A DNA stretch of 64,000 nucleotides, taken from positions 310,001 through 374,000 of the forward strand of contig NZ_CP083590.1 in assembly GCF_020099395.1 (NCBI RefSeq), written 5' to 3'. The DNA is from Streptomyces mobaraensis (GTDB lineage Bacteria > Actinomycetota > Actinomycetes > Streptomycetales > Streptomycetaceae). Shown here one piece after another: positions 51,457 through 59,936 of this stretch; the first letter of the stretch is position 1, and the number at the start of each line of letters is the position of its first letter. The notes beneath the pieces were generated by a model. That model was not told the DNA's origin and searched no databases. It was given only the letters and a program-made list of their open reading frames with translations. Position numbers and translations under genes: made by a program.

Positions 51457-53268
51457 ATGCCCGAACTGCCCGCAGCCGCCCGACCGTCCGCGGTCCCCCG
51501 CCGTCGCGCCCTGCTCCTCGGGGCGGCGGCGGGCGCCGCGCCCGGCCTGGCACCGGGCACCGCGCGGTCCGCGTCCCGGCGGGCGGCCCGGTCGGTGGAC
51601 GGCCGCCGCGTCGCCGTGATCGGCGCCGGCGTCGGCGGTCTCACCGTCGCCCACGAGCTCGCGGAGCGCGGCTTCGCGGTGGCGGTGTACGAGCGGCGCG
51701 CGGTCCCCGGCGGCAAGGCGCGCTCCCTGTACGTCCCGCACACCGGCACCGGGGGCCGCCGGGACCTGCCCGGCGAGCACGGCCACCGCGGGGTGTTCGG
51801 CTTCTACCACAACCTCCCCGACACCCTCCGCCGCATCCCGCTGCCCGGCGGGCAGAGCGTCCACTCCCGCCTCACCCCCGTACGGTGGGTCGAGCTCGCC
51901 CGGGTCACAGGGCGTCCGGACCTCCCCGTCCCCGTCGACCGGTGGGTCCCGTCGTCGCTCTCCGACGTGAACCTGCTGATCTCCTCGCTCGCCGGCCTGC
52001 TCCAGGAGGGCGTGCGCCTGCCGCCGTGGGAGGCGCTGTTCTTCGCCAAGCAGGCGGTGATGCTCCTGACGAGCTGTACGGAACGCCGGTTCGGGCAGTG
52101 GGAGTACGTGCGCTGGTGGGACTTCATCCGGGCGGACGGGATGTCGGAGGACTACCAGAAGTTCCTCGGCGGCGGCGTCCAGTTGCTCCAGGCCCTTCGC
52201 GCGCCCGTGGCCAGCACCCGGACCTGCGGCCAGGGCATGGAGTCCATCCTCTACGACCTGGCGGGCCGCGGCAGTGACACCGGCGGCCCGTTCGACCGGG
52301 TCTTCGACGCGCCGACCAGCGAGGCGTGGCTCGACCCCTGGGCGGCCCACCTGCGTGCGCTCGGTGTACGGTTCGCCTTCGGCCGCAGCGTGGAGCGGCT
52401 CGACCTGCGCGGCGGCCGGATCGCCTCCGCGACGGCCCGGACCGTGTACGGCACGACGGAACGGATCGACGCGGACTGGTTCGTGGTCGCCCTCCCCGCC
52501 GACCGGGCCGTCCGCCTCTGGAATCCCGCCCTCCGGTCGGCCGACCCCCGGCTGGCGGCCATGGACGGGCTGCGGCACACCTGGTGCAGCGGCATCCAGT
52601 ACTACCTCCGTGAACAGGCCCCCGGCATCCGGGGCCACGTCGTGCACGTCGACTCCCCCTGGAAGCTGGCGTCCATCGCCCAGTCCCGGGTCTGGTCGGC
52701 GCCCTTCGCCCGGACCTGGGGCGACGGGCGGGTGCGGGAGTCGCTGTCCGTGGTGATCTCCGAGTGGGAGACGCCGGGCATCCTCTACGGCAAGCCCGCC
52801 CGGCGCTGCACCCGGGCCGAGGTCGCCCGCGAGGTGTGGGCGCAGATGAAGGCGCACCTCGCCGACCACGCCCCGCTGGACGACGCCCTGCTGGAGACCT
52901 GGTACCTGGACGAGGCGATCACCGAGGACGGGAGCGGCGGCCTGCGCGACGACGACCCGTTCCTGATGAACACCGCCGGTTCCTGGGACCTGCGCCCGGA
53001 GGCCACCACCGCCGTGCCGAACCTGTTCCTGGCGGCCGACCACGTCCGGACGTACAGCAACATCGACTTCGCCTCGATGGAGACGGCGAACGAGGCCGGG
53101 CGCCGGGCCGCCGGGGCGATCCTGGCCGCGGCGGGCGGTACGGGCGGGGGCGGCGGGGCGGAGGTCCGGACGTTCCGGGGCTACGAGGCGCCGGAGTTCG
53201 CCGCCGCGCGGGCGCTGGACCGGCAGCGGTGGCGGCAGGGGCTGCGGCACGTCCTGGACATCGGCTGA
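51457..53268 (+). CDS. FAD-dependent oxidoreductase of the phytoene-desaturase/amine-oxidase type, Tat signal
   Basis: 603 residues from the ATG at 51457 (GGAGGAAAGGGAG upstream). The N-terminus PRRRALLLGAAAGAAPGLAPG is a twin-arginine-like signal. The Rossmann motif VAVIGAGVGGLTVAHELAERGFAVAVYERRAVPGGKARS starts near residue 50, and the C-terminal FLAADHVRTYSNIDFASMETANEAGRRAA is the FAD-closing motif of carotenoid desaturase/hydroxysqualene dehydroxylase-like proteins. FWLDPWAAHLRALGVRFAFGRSVERLDL lies between. It probably oxidises or isomerises a hydrophobic substrate. No isoprenoid gene is adjacent. Confidence 0.78.
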   Translation: MPELPAAARPSAVPRRRALLLGAAAGAAPGLAPGTARSASRRAARSVDGRRVAVIGAGVGGLTVAHELAERGFAVAVYERRAVPGGKARSLYVPHTGTGGRRDLPGEHGHRGVFGFYHNLPDTLRRIPLPGGQSVHSRLTPVRWVELARVTGRPDLPVPVDRWVPSSLSDVNLLISSLAGLLQEGVRLPPWEALFFAKQAVMLLTSCTERRFGQWEYVRWWDFIRADGMSEDYQKFLGGGVQLLQALRAPVASTRTCGQGMESILYDLAGRGSDTGGPFDRVFDAPTSEAWLDPWAAHLRALGVRFAFGRSVERLDLRGGRIASATARTVYGTTERIDADWFVVALPADRAVRLWNPALRSADPRLAAMDGLRHTWCSGIQYYLREQAPGIRGHVVHVDSPWKLASIAQSRVWSAPFARTWGDGRVRESLSVVISEWETPGILYGKPARRCTRAEVAREVWAQMKAHLADHAPLDDALLETWYLDEAITEDGSGGLRDDDPFLMNTAGSWDLRPEATTAVPNLFLAADHVRTYSNIDFASMETANEAGRRAAGAILAAAGGTGGGGGAEVRTFRGYEAPEFAAARALDRQRWRQGLRHVLDIG

Positions 53269-53457
53269 CCACAAGGCACGGGGGAGGACGAGGGGACGAC
53301 AGGGGCGCCCGGGGGCGCAGGGATGGCGCGGACACCCTGTTCCCCTCCCGTACCCCCCGGCGTCACAGTGTCGCCATCACCCCTTCCACCCGCCTCGCTG
53401 TCCTTGGAGCGCTTCGTCCCCCTTCCCCCACACACACCCTCAGAGGTCACCTTGCCC

Positions 53458-55515
53458 ATGGGAGAGATCGACCGCCGGCGGTTCCTGCAACTGACCGGCG
53501 GCACCGCCGCGTTCACCGCGCTGTCCGGCAGCATCGCCCGCGCCGCGGCCATTCCGGCCCGGCGGAGCACCGGCAGCATCCGGGACGTCGAGCACATCGT
53601 CGTCCTGATGCAGGAGAACCGTTCCTTCGATCACTACTTCGGGTCCCTGCGGGGCGTCCGCGGCTTCGGAGACCCGCGGCCCGTCACCCTGCCCAGCGGA
53701 AAGTCCGTCTGGCACCAGTCGGACGGCAAGCGCGACATCCTGCCGTTCCGCCCCGAGGCCGACCACCTGGGCATGCAGTTCCTCCAGGACCTCAACCACG
53801 ACTGGGCGGGCGGACAGCGGGCGTTCAACAAGGGCCGCTACGACCAGTGGGTGCCGGCCAAGACGGCGACCACCATGGCGTACCTCACCCGCGAGGACAT
53901 ACCGTTCCACTACGCCCTCGCCGACGCGTTCACCCTCTGCGACGCGTACCACTGCTCGTTCATCGGGTCCACCGACCCCAACCGCTACTACCTGTGGAGC
54001 GGGTACACCGGCAACGACGGCAAGGGCGGCGGCCCGGTCCTCGGGAACGACGAGGCGGGGTACGGCTGGACCACCTACCCCGAGCGGCTGGAGAAGGCCG
54101 GGGTCTCGTGGAAGGTCTACCAGGACGTCGGCGACGGCCTGGACGCCACGGGCAAGTGGGGCTGGACCGGCGACGCCTACCGCGGCAACTACGGGGACAA
54201 CTCGCTCCTCTACTTCAACACCTACCGCAATGCCAAGCCGGGCGACCCGCTGTACGAGAAGGCCCGCACCGGAACCGACGTCCGCAAGGGCGACGGCCTC
54301 TTCGACGTCCTCAAGGCGGACGTGAAGGCCGGCAGGCTGCCGCAGGTTTCCTGGATCGCCGCGCCGGAGGCGTACAGCGAGCACCCGAACTGGCCCGCCA
54401 ACTACGGCGCCTGGTACATCGCGCAGGTGCTGGACGCGCTCACCGCCGACCCGGAGGTGTGGAGCCGCACCGCGCTGTTCATCACCTACGACGAGAACGA
54501 CGGCTTCTTCGACCACGTCGTCCCGCCGTTCCCGCCGGCCTCCGCGGCCCAGGGACTGTCCACCGTCGACCCGGGGCCCGACCTCTACAAGGGGAGCATC
54601 GGCAAGACAGCGGGCCCGTACGGGCTGGGGCAGCGTGTTCCGATGCTGGTGGTCTCGCCGTGGAGCACCGGCGGCTTCGTGTGCTCCGAGGTCTTCGACC
54701 ACACCTCGGTCATCCGGTTCATGGAGAGCCGCTTCGGGGTGCGGGAGCCCAACATCTCGCCGTGGCGGCGGGCGGTCTGCGGCGATCTCACCTCGGCGTT
54801 CGACTTCAGCCGGGCGAGCACCGACACCGCCGCGCTGCCGTCCACGGACGGCTACCGGCCCCCGGACCGGCTGCGCCACCCCGACTACGTGCCGAAGCCG
54901 CCCTCGACCGGTGCCCTCCCCCGCCAGGAGCCGGGCTCCCGTCCCACCCGGCCGCTGCCCTACGCGCCGTTCACCGACGGGACGGCGGCACCGGCGACCG
55001 GCAGGTTCACCCTGGCGTTCGGCGGTGGCGAGGCGGCGGGCGCGCAGTTCCTCGTCACCTCGCCCAACCGCACGGACGGCCCGTGGACGTACACCGCGGA
55101 GGCCGGGAAGACGATCGCCGACACCTGGAACACGGCCTACTCCAAGGGCGTCTACGACCTCACGGTGCACGGCCCGAACGGCTTCCTCCGGAGCTTCAGG
55201 GGCCCCGGCGGCACCGCGGGCCCTGAGGTCACCGCCCGCCACAACGCGGCCACCGGCGACCTCGACCTCACGCTGACCCAGCAGGGCACGGCCGACTGCC
55301 ACCTCACCCTCACCGACGCCTACGGCGGCCCGGCCGAGACCGTGACCGTGCGGCCGGGCGCCACCGTGCGGCACACGGTGCGGACGCGCGCGGGCAAGCG
55401 GTGGTACGACGTGTCGGTCGTGTCGCACGAGGACGGTGTGTTCCTGAGACGCTTCGCCGGGCACGTCGAGACGGGCGCCTCCGGAGTGAGCGACCCGGCC
55501 CTCGCCACCCGCTGA
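53458..55515 (+). CDS. Phosphocholine-type phospholipase C, Tat-exported
   Basis: 685 residues. AGAGG precedes the ATG at 53458. The Tat signal is classic: DRRRFLQLTGGTAAFTALSGSIARA. The catalytic domain has the family block IVVLMQENRSFDHYFGSLRGVRGF, DAYHCSFIGSTDPNRYYLWSG and YDENDGFFDHVVPP of the non-hemolytic/hemolytic PLC family (phosphoesterase PF04185), which folds with PLC/acid phosphatases and hydrolyses phospholipid head groups. Residues from about 510 form two C-terminal DUF756 repeats (FTLAFGGGEAAGAQFLVTSP, LDLTLTQQGTADCHLTLTDAYGG). It would recover phosphate or attack membranes outside the cell. Confidence 0.9.
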   Translation: MGEIDRRRFLQLTGGTAAFTALSGSIARAAAIPARRSTGSIRDVEHIVVLMQENRSFDHYFGSLRGVRGFGDPRPVTLPSGKSVWHQSDGKRDILPFRPEADHLGMQFLQDLNHDWAGGQRAFNKGRYDQWVPAKTATTMAYLTREDIPFHYALADAFTLCDAYHCSFIGSTDPNRYYLWSGYTGNDGKGGGPVLGNDEAGYGWTTYPERLEKAGVSWKVYQDVGDGLDATGKWGWTGDAYRGNYGDNSLLYFNTYRNAKPGDPLYEKARTGTDVRKGDGLFDVLKADVKAGRLPQVSWIAAPEAYSEHPNWPANYGAWYIAQVLDALTADPEVWSRTALFITYDENDGFFDHVVPPFPPASAAQGLSTVDPGPDLYKGSIGKTAGPYGLGQRVPMLVVSPWSTGGFVCSEVFDHTSVIRFMESRFGVREPNISPWRRAVCGDLTSAFDFSRASTDTAALPSTDGYRPPDRLRHPDYVPKPPSTGALPRQEPGSRPTRPLPYAPFTDGTAAPATGRFTLAFGGGEAAGAQFLVTSPNRTDGPWTYTAEAGKTIADTWNTAYSKGVYDLTVHGPNGFLRSFRGPGGTAGPEVTARHNAATGDLDLTLTQQGTADCHLTLTDAYGGPAETVTVRPGATVRHTVRTRAGKRWYDVSVVSHEDGVFLRRFAGHVETGASGVSDPALATR

Positions 55516-55561
55516 TCCCCGTCCGGGCTCCCGGGCGTCCGGCCGCTCCCCCGCTCGCGGG

Positions 55562-55828
55562 TCAGGGCGGCCAGACGCCCGTGCGCCACAGGTGCACGAT
55601 GGCCCGGGCGATCGCGCGCGACTCCGGGTCCACCAGCGCGTCGGGGTCGCCGCCGGCCGCGTCGAGGTCGTCGAGGAACCGCCCGACGGCCTCGCGGCCG
55701 ACCCGCTCCAGCGTGGCATCGTGGTACAGCCGGACGAGTCCGGTCGCCCGCAGCTCGTCCTCGTCCCGCCCGGTCAGCCGGGCCGAGAGGGCGACGAAAC
55801 CCGGATGGTCCGCATGGGCGTCATTCAT
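55562..55828 (-). CDS. Small hypothetical protein
   Basis: 88 residues. The sequence (FVALSARLTGRDEDELRATGLVRLYHDATLERVGREAVGRFLDDLD...AIARAIVHLWRTGVWPP) is helical and matches small actinobacterial proteins of the sorbitol dehydrogenase/FdhD-accessory-like appearance I cannot place with certainty; twin-arginine enzyme partners of similar size exist. It converges on the phospholipase gene. Confidence 0.55.
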   Translation of the reverse strand: MNDAHADHPGFVALSARLTGRDEDELRATGLVRLYHDATLERVGREAVGRFLDDLDAAGGDPDALVDPESRAIARAIVHLWRTGVWPP

Positions 55829-56095
55829 CCGCTTCCGTCCCCCTCGTCATGGTTCCCGTACGTTCCTTCCGGTGGCGCCGGGGCGCCCATTCTGCGGGGC
55901 GCGTACCGGCGCGGAAAAGGGCGCACACAAAGGGGTGTTCCCGGCATTGCCGCCGGGACGTGTGGTTCTCGGGCGGCGAATGTGTCCCTCCACATCGCCG
56001 AAAAGGCACGCCTGCCCGCCGGATTCCCGGGCATCCGCGAGGTGTCCGTCTTTCCTCCCTACACACGGCGCGTACGTACCGCGCGAGGAGGCACC

Positions 56096-56545
56096 ATGTC
56101 GCAGATCGAGGAATCCGTCGAGGTCGCCGTTCCGGTCACCACCGCGTACAACCAGTGGACGCAGTTCGAGGAGTTCCCGCAATTCATGGAGGGCGTGGAA
56201 CGGATCGAGCAGCGTTCGCCGACGCTGACGCACTGGGTGACCAAGACGGACGGCGTCCGGCGGGAGTTCGACGCGGTGATCACCGAGCAGATCCCGGACG
56301 AAAGGGTCGCGTGGACCACGGTCGACGGTGACGTCCGGCAGGCGGGCGTCGTCACGTTCCACCGGCTGGACGCCGCCCGCACCAAGGTGATGCTCCAGTT
56401 CGACCACACGCCGGAGGGCGTGGTGGACACCGTGGGCGACAAGCTGGGGTTCGTCCGCCGGCAGGCCAAGGGTGATCTCGAGCGGTTCAAGACGTTCATC
56501 GAGTCGCGCGGCCTGGAGACGGGCCGGTGGCGCGGCCGGGTCTGA
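56096..56545 (+). CDS. SRPBCC/polyketide-cyclase-fold protein
   Basis: 149 residues with CGAGGAGG seven bases before the ATG. The START/Bet v1-like fold is clear: SQIEESVEVAVPVTTAYNQWTQFEEFPQFMEGVERIEQ at the start, RVAWTTVDGDVRQAGVVTFHRLDAARTKVMLQFDHTPEG in the middle and the final helix GFVRRQAKGDLERFKTFIESRG. Such stand-alone proteins in actinobacterial stress regions bind lipids or dormancy-related ligands. It heads the stress island that continues with CsbD and the sigma factor. Confidence 0.85.
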   Translation: MSQIEESVEVAVPVTTAYNQWTQFEEFPQFMEGVERIEQRSPTLTHWVTKTDGVRREFDAVITEQIPDERVAWTTVDGDVRQAGVVTFHRLDAARTKVMLQFDHTPEGVVDTVGDKLGFVRRQAKGDLERFKTFIESRGLETGRWRGRV

Positions 56546-56562
56546 ACCCGGAGGTCCGTGAT

Positions 56563-56590
56563 CCGTGGCCCGGAGCGTTCCGGGCCACGG
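56563..56590 (+). terminator. Perfect hairpin after the SRPBCC gene
   Basis: CCGTGGCCCGGA (56563-56574) pairs with TCCGGGCCACGG (56579-56590) around GCGT, 18 bases after the stop. No T-tract follows. Confidence 0.65.
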
Positions 56591-56619
56591 AACGGCGAGG
56601 CTCCGGGCCACGGAACGGC

Positions 56620-56653
56620 GAGGGGGCCGCGGTCCGAGGACCGCGGCCCCCTC
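56620..56653. terminator. 16-bp hairpin between convergent genes
   Basis: GAGGGGGCCGCGGTCC (56620-56635) pairs with GGACCGCGGCCCCCTC (56638-56653) with two bases between. It lies 21 bases after the stop of the csbD-like gene and can end transcription from either side. Confidence 0.75.
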
Positions 56654-56674
56654 GGGGGTCCCACCGGAAGAACA

Positions 56675-56848
56675 TCAGTCGCGGAACGCGTCCTTCGCCT
56701 TCTCCTTGGCGCCCCGCAGGTCGCCCTTGGCCTGATCGGCCCGGCCCTCGGCCTCCTTGGTCTCGTTGCCGACGGCCCGGCCGGCCTTCTCCTTGATCTT
56801 GCCCTTGGTCTGCTCCGCCTTGGCCTTGGCCTTTTCCTGAGCGCTCAT
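56675..56848 (-). CDS. CsbD-family stress protein
   Basis: 57 residues: MSAQEKAKAKAEQTKGKIKEK, AGRAVGNETKEAEGRADQAKGDLRGAKEKAKDAFRD. The repeating Lys/Glu/Ala four-helix-type CsbD pattern with GDLRG is complete. In Bacillus csbD belongs to the SigB general stress regulon; here it lies 575 bases from a SigB/SigF-type sigma factor gene. AGGAGAT precedes the ATG. The molecular role is unknown. Confidence 0.9.
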   Translation of the reverse strand: MSAQEKAKAKAEQTKGKIKEKAGRAVGNETKEAEGRADQAKGDLRGAKEKAKDAFRD

Positions 56849-57063
56849 CTCGATATCTCCTCGGTGTCGACGGTGAACCGTATCGATTTCATCCCGGCGG
56901 CTGCCCGGGCCGGCCCCCCGTAAACCCATCGGTCACCGGCGCACCGAAGCCGGGCGCGCGCCGGGCGAGTTCGGTCTCGAATCCGCATCGGCCCGGCATG
57001 AAGAAAGGAAGCGCGGATAAAAGCGAAAGCATCGGGAAGACGACACGTCGGAGGTTGATTTCC

Positions 57064-57234
57064 ATGGTTCCCCTTCTTCTCGTCCTGCTCCTCGCTCTGA
57101 TCCTTTTCGGTGCCGGATTCGCCGTGAAGATTCTGTGGTGGGTCGCGGTGGCGGTACTCGTCATCTGGCTGCTCGGCTTCCTCGTGCGCTCCGTCGACTC
57201 CGGTGGCGGCCGCAGCCGCTGGTACCGATGGTGA
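57064..57234 (+). CDS. Small hydrophobic membrane protein
   Basis: 56 residues from the ATG at 57064, chosen for GGAGGT eight bases upstream. VPLLLVLLLALILFGAGFAVKILWWVAVAVLVIWLLGFLVR contains two membrane segments; the tail is SGGGRSRWYRW. Similar 55-60 residue proteins sit next to stress genes in other Streptomyces. Function unknown. Confidence 0.75.
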   Translation: MVPLLLVLLLALILFGAGFAVKILWWVAVAVLVIWLLGFLVRSVDSGGGRSRWYRW

Positions 57235-57273
57235 CCCGCTGATCACACAGCCATCACGGCCCCGTCTCCTCCG

Positions 57274-57303
57274 GGCCCGGCGGGACCTGATCCCCGCCGG
57301 GCC
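57274..57303. terminator. 11-bp GC hairpin between the small membrane protein and sigma factor genes
   Basis: GGCCCGGCGGG (57274-57284) pairs perfectly with CCCGCCGGGCC (57293-57303). A second 8-bp stem, CGGCCGGA/TCCGGCCG, follows at about 57314-57350. Confidence 0.6.
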
Positions 57304-57392
57304 TCGGTGCTGTCCGGCCGGATTCCTTGGGAAGTCCGGCCGAAAATCGCCCTGCCTGCACGCATGTCCCGGCAAACCCGGGGCAGGAGCCG

Positions 57393-57409
57393 AACTGTCA
57401 AGCACAGTT
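57393..57409. promoter_or_regulatory. Inverted repeat at the sigma factor ribosome site
   Basis: AACTGT-CAAGC-ACAGTT is a perfect 6-bp inverted repeat ending one base before the AAGGAGG ribosome site of the sigma factor gene. It could be an operator or an RNA hairpin that limits ribosome access. Confidence 0.45.
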
Positions 57410-57423
57410 GAAGGAGGGCGCAC

Positions 57424-58308
57424 GTGACCAGCACGAGCGTGACGCAGACGGCCGACGCCGAGCGGATCAGCACTGCGGCGGGTGGGCCTCTCGGTGTGGA
57501 TCTGCCACAGGTGGAGGACGCGGGAGGCATCGACCCGCGCGACGCCCGGGCCCTGAACAAGCTCTTCCTGGACCGGCTGTCGGTCCTGGAGGAGGGTACG
57601 CACGAGTACCAGTACGTCCGGAACACCCTCATCGAGATGAACCTCTCCCTGGTGCGTTACGTCGCCGGCCGCTTCCGCGGCCGCGCCGACCAGATGGAGG
57701 ACATCGTCCAGGTGGGCACGATCGGCCTGATCAAGGCGATCGACCGGTTCGATCTGACCCGGGAGGTCGAGTTCACCACCCTCGCCATCCCCTACATCAC
57801 CGGCGAGATCAAACGCTTCTTCCGTGACACCAGTTGGGCCGTCCACGTCCCCCGCCGGCTCCAGGAGCTCCGGGTGGAGCTCGTCAAGGCGACGGAGGAG
57901 CTCTCCGGCCGGCTCGGCCGCTCCCCGACGGTCAAGGAGCTGGCCGAGGTGCTGGACCTGTCCGAGGACGAGGTCATCGAGGCCCAGGTCGCCAGCAACG
58001 GCTACTCCGCCCACTCCATCGACACCCCCGCCGAGCCCGGGCCGCGCGGCCACGACTCCTCGCGCTCGTGGTCGGAGCGGATCGGCACGGTGGACGAGAA
58101 CCTGGAGAAGGTCGAGTCGCTGCACGTCCTCAAGCCGCTGCTGGAGGAACTGGACGAGCGGGAACGGCTGATGCTGGAGCTGCGCTTCGGGCAGGAGATG
58201 ACCCAGTCGCAGATCGGCGCCGAGCTCGGCATCTCCCAGATGCACGTCTCCCGGCTGCTCAGCCGCACCCTCGCCAGGCTGCGCAAGAAGATGCTCGCCC
58301 AGCAGTGA
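57424..58308 (+). CDS. SigB/SigF/SigG-type alternative sigma factor
   Basis: 294 residues from a GTG behind AAGGAGG. Region 2 (LIEMNLSLVRYVAGRFRGRADQMEDIVQVGTIGLIKAIDRFDL), region 3 (VPRRLQELRVELVKATEELSGRLGRSPTVKELAEVLDLSEDEV) and region 4 with HTH SQIGAELGISQMHVSRLLSRTLARLRKKM are all present, and region 1 is absent, as in stress-type group 3 sigma factors (S. coelicolor SigB, F, G, H, I, K, L, M, N). Such factors are held by RsbW-type anti-sigma kinases; none is adjacent. The gvp operon promoter has the matching -10/-35 form. Confidence 0.9.
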   Translation: MTSTSVTQTADAERISTAAGGPLGVDLPQVEDAGGIDPRDARALNKLFLDRLSVLEEGTHEYQYVRNTLIEMNLSLVRYVAGRFRGRADQMEDIVQVGTIGLIKAIDRFDLTREVEFTTLAIPYITGEIKRFFRDTSWAVHVPRRLQELRVELVKATEELSGRLGRSPTVKELAEVLDLSEDEVIEAQVASNGYSAHSIDTPAEPGPRGHDSSRSWSERIGTVDENLEKVESLHVLKPLLEELDERERLMLELRFGQEMTQSQIGAELGISQMHVSRLLSRTLARLRKKMLAQQ

Positions 58309-58346
58309 CCCCGCCCGTCGGCGGCCGGTCCCACCGCGAACGACGT

Positions 58347-58379
58347 CGCCCCTCACGGCCCTCCGGCCGGCGAGGGGCG
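58347..58379 (+). terminator. Hairpin after the sigma factor gene
   Basis: CGCCCCTC (58347-58354) pairs with GAGGGGCG (58372-58379), with GGCC/GGCC pairing inside, 38 bases after the sigma factor stop. Confidence 0.6.
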
Positions 58380-58493
58380 CCGCCGTGCGCGCGAGAGCAC
58401 AACCGCGGGGCTTCTTCCAGGGTTATTTCCGGACTTCCGGGCGAGGCGTGGGGAGAGGGACGATCCCGGAACACCCGGAACGGAGGTACCGAC

Positions 58494-58748
58494 GTGGACT
58501 GGCGACAGTACGCCGCCTGTACGGAAGAGGACCCCGACCTGTTCTTTCCCATCGGCACGGGAGCTCCGGCGCTGGCGCAGACCGAAGGGGCCAAATCGGT
58601 CTGCGCGCGCTGCCCGGTGAGGGAAGAATGTCTGCGATGGGCTGTGGAGACCCGTCAGGAGTACGGAGTGTGGGGTGGTACGAGCGAGGGGGACAGGCGT
58701 GAGCTCCGGCGGGGGACGGGAAGGCGCCGTGCGGGTACCTCTTCCTAG
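58494..58748 (+). CDS. WhiB-like iron-sulphur regulator
   Basis: 84 residues from a GTG with CGGAGG before it. The four cluster cysteines are C9 (QYAACTEED), C37 and C40 (CARC) and C46 (EECLRW), and GVWGGTSEGDRRELRR at 58-73 is the WhiB signature followed by a basic tail. Wbl proteins carry an oxygen- or NO-sensitive [4Fe-4S] cluster and bind sigma factor region 4. Nearness to a SigB-type gene is suggestive, but Wbl proteins usually pair with the principal sigma factor. It is short, like WblE/WhiB1-type members. Confidence 0.92.
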   Translation: MDWRQYAACTEEDPDLFFPIGTGAPALAQTEGAKSVCARCPVREECLRWAVETRQEYGVWGGTSEGDRRELRRGTGRRRAGTSS

Positions 58749-58869
58749 TACGGTGGCGGAGCTCCCTGTGGGACGGGGCGTTCCGGGCCCATCGTGCGCC
58801 CTCGCGGGGACGGTGAGCGGACGCGCGACGGACGTACGGTCCCGACCCGCCAGTGATCGAGGTGACGCT

Positions 58870-59820
58870 GTGAACAACACGACGGCCGTGGCCGGGCCGT
58901 TCGTCCACCCGGCGTTGTTCTACCGGGACGGGGGAGAATACGTCGCCGCGCTCACGGCGTTCGTCCGCGAAGGACTGGCCGACGGCGATCCGGTGGCGGT
59001 CGCCGTGCCCCGCGCCCGGCTGGAGCTGCTGCGGGACGCGCTGGGCGCGGACGGGTCCGGCGTCCGGTTCGTCGACATGGAGGAGGCGGGCCGCAATCCG
59101 GGACGGATCATCCCGCGGGTGCTGCGGGCCTTCGCCGACGCCCACCCCGACCGGCACGTCCGCATCATCGGCGAGCCGATCTGGGCGAGCCGGACCGCCG
59201 CGGAGTACCCGGCGTGCGTCCAGCACGAGGCCCTGATCAACCACGCGTTCGCGGGCCGCAGGGTGACCATCGTCTGCCCGTACGACACGGCGCGGCTGGA
59301 TCCGCGGGCGGTGGCCGACGCCTACGCGACCCACCCGGTGATCATCGACGGTGACCGCAACGGCCCCAGCGGCTCGTACGCGCCGGACCACATCATCGCC
59401 GCCTACAACCAGCCGCTGCCGCCGCCGCGTGCCGGGTCCGTCCTCTCCTTCGACTTCGACGACGAGCTGCTGCCGGACGCACGGCACGCCGTGGTGGAGC
59501 GGGCCGCGGCGCTGGGGCTGGCGCCCGAGCGCCGGGATGACCTGGCGCTGGCCGTCGCCGAGCTGACCACCAACAGCGTGGTGCACGGCGGCGGGACGGG
59601 GACGGTGCGGATCTGGGCCGAGGGCGGTCACGTGGTGTGGGAGGTGCAGGACCGCGGGCACGTCAGCGATCCGCTGGCCGGCCGCCGCCCGCCCGCGCCC
59701 GACCGCCCCGGCGGCCGGGGCCTGCTGCTCGTCCACACCCTGAGCGACCTCGTCCGCACCCACACGGGCCCGGGCGGCACCACGACGCGCTGCCTGCTCT
59801 CCCGCGTCCCGTCGCCCTGA
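58870..59820 (+). CDS. MEDS-domain anti-sigma/sensor kinase-like protein
   Basis: 316 residues from a GTG. Residues 10-165 form a MEDS (methanogen/methylotroph, DcmR-like) sensing domain (PFVHPALFYRDGGEYVAALTAFVREGLADGDPVAVAVP ... YDTARLDPRAVADAYATHPVII). The C-terminal part is an RsbW-like HATPase: DDLALAVAELTTNSVVHGGGTGTVRIW (N-box), VVWEVQDRGHVSDPL and RGLLLVHTLSDLVRTHTGPGGTTTRC. No HisKA domain is present, which fits an anti-sigma or anti-anti-sigma kinase rather than a histidine kinase. Close to a SigB-type factor and a WhiB protein, it may tune the stress response. Confidence 0.85.
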   Translation: MNNTTAVAGPFVHPALFYRDGGEYVAALTAFVREGLADGDPVAVAVPRARLELLRDALGADGSGVRFVDMEEAGRNPGRIIPRVLRAFADAHPDRHVRIIGEPIWASRTAAEYPACVQHEALINHAFAGRRVTIVCPYDTARLDPRAVADAYATHPVIIDGDRNGPSGSYAPDHIIAAYNQPLPPPRAGSVLSFDFDDELLPDARHAVVERAAALGLAPERRDDLALAVAELTTNSVVHGGGTGTVRIWAEGGHVVWEVQDRGHVSDPLAGRRPPAPDRPGGRGLLLVHTLSDLVRTHTGPGGTTTRCLLSRVPSP

Positions 59821-59936
59821 ACCACCCGTCGTGCGGGTGAAACCGGCGCAGTTCGATTGCGCCGGCCCGCCCGGAACGGCGAGCGTGGGCGAGCGCCGGC
59901 GAGGCGCCGGGCCGACGGAAGGAAGGAACGGGACGG

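Noticed and set aside
56579..56619. A duplicated CCGGGCCACGGAACGGCGAGG as an attachment site
   Set aside because: The copies are adjacent and part of the terminator region; no integrase or other mobile gene is near.
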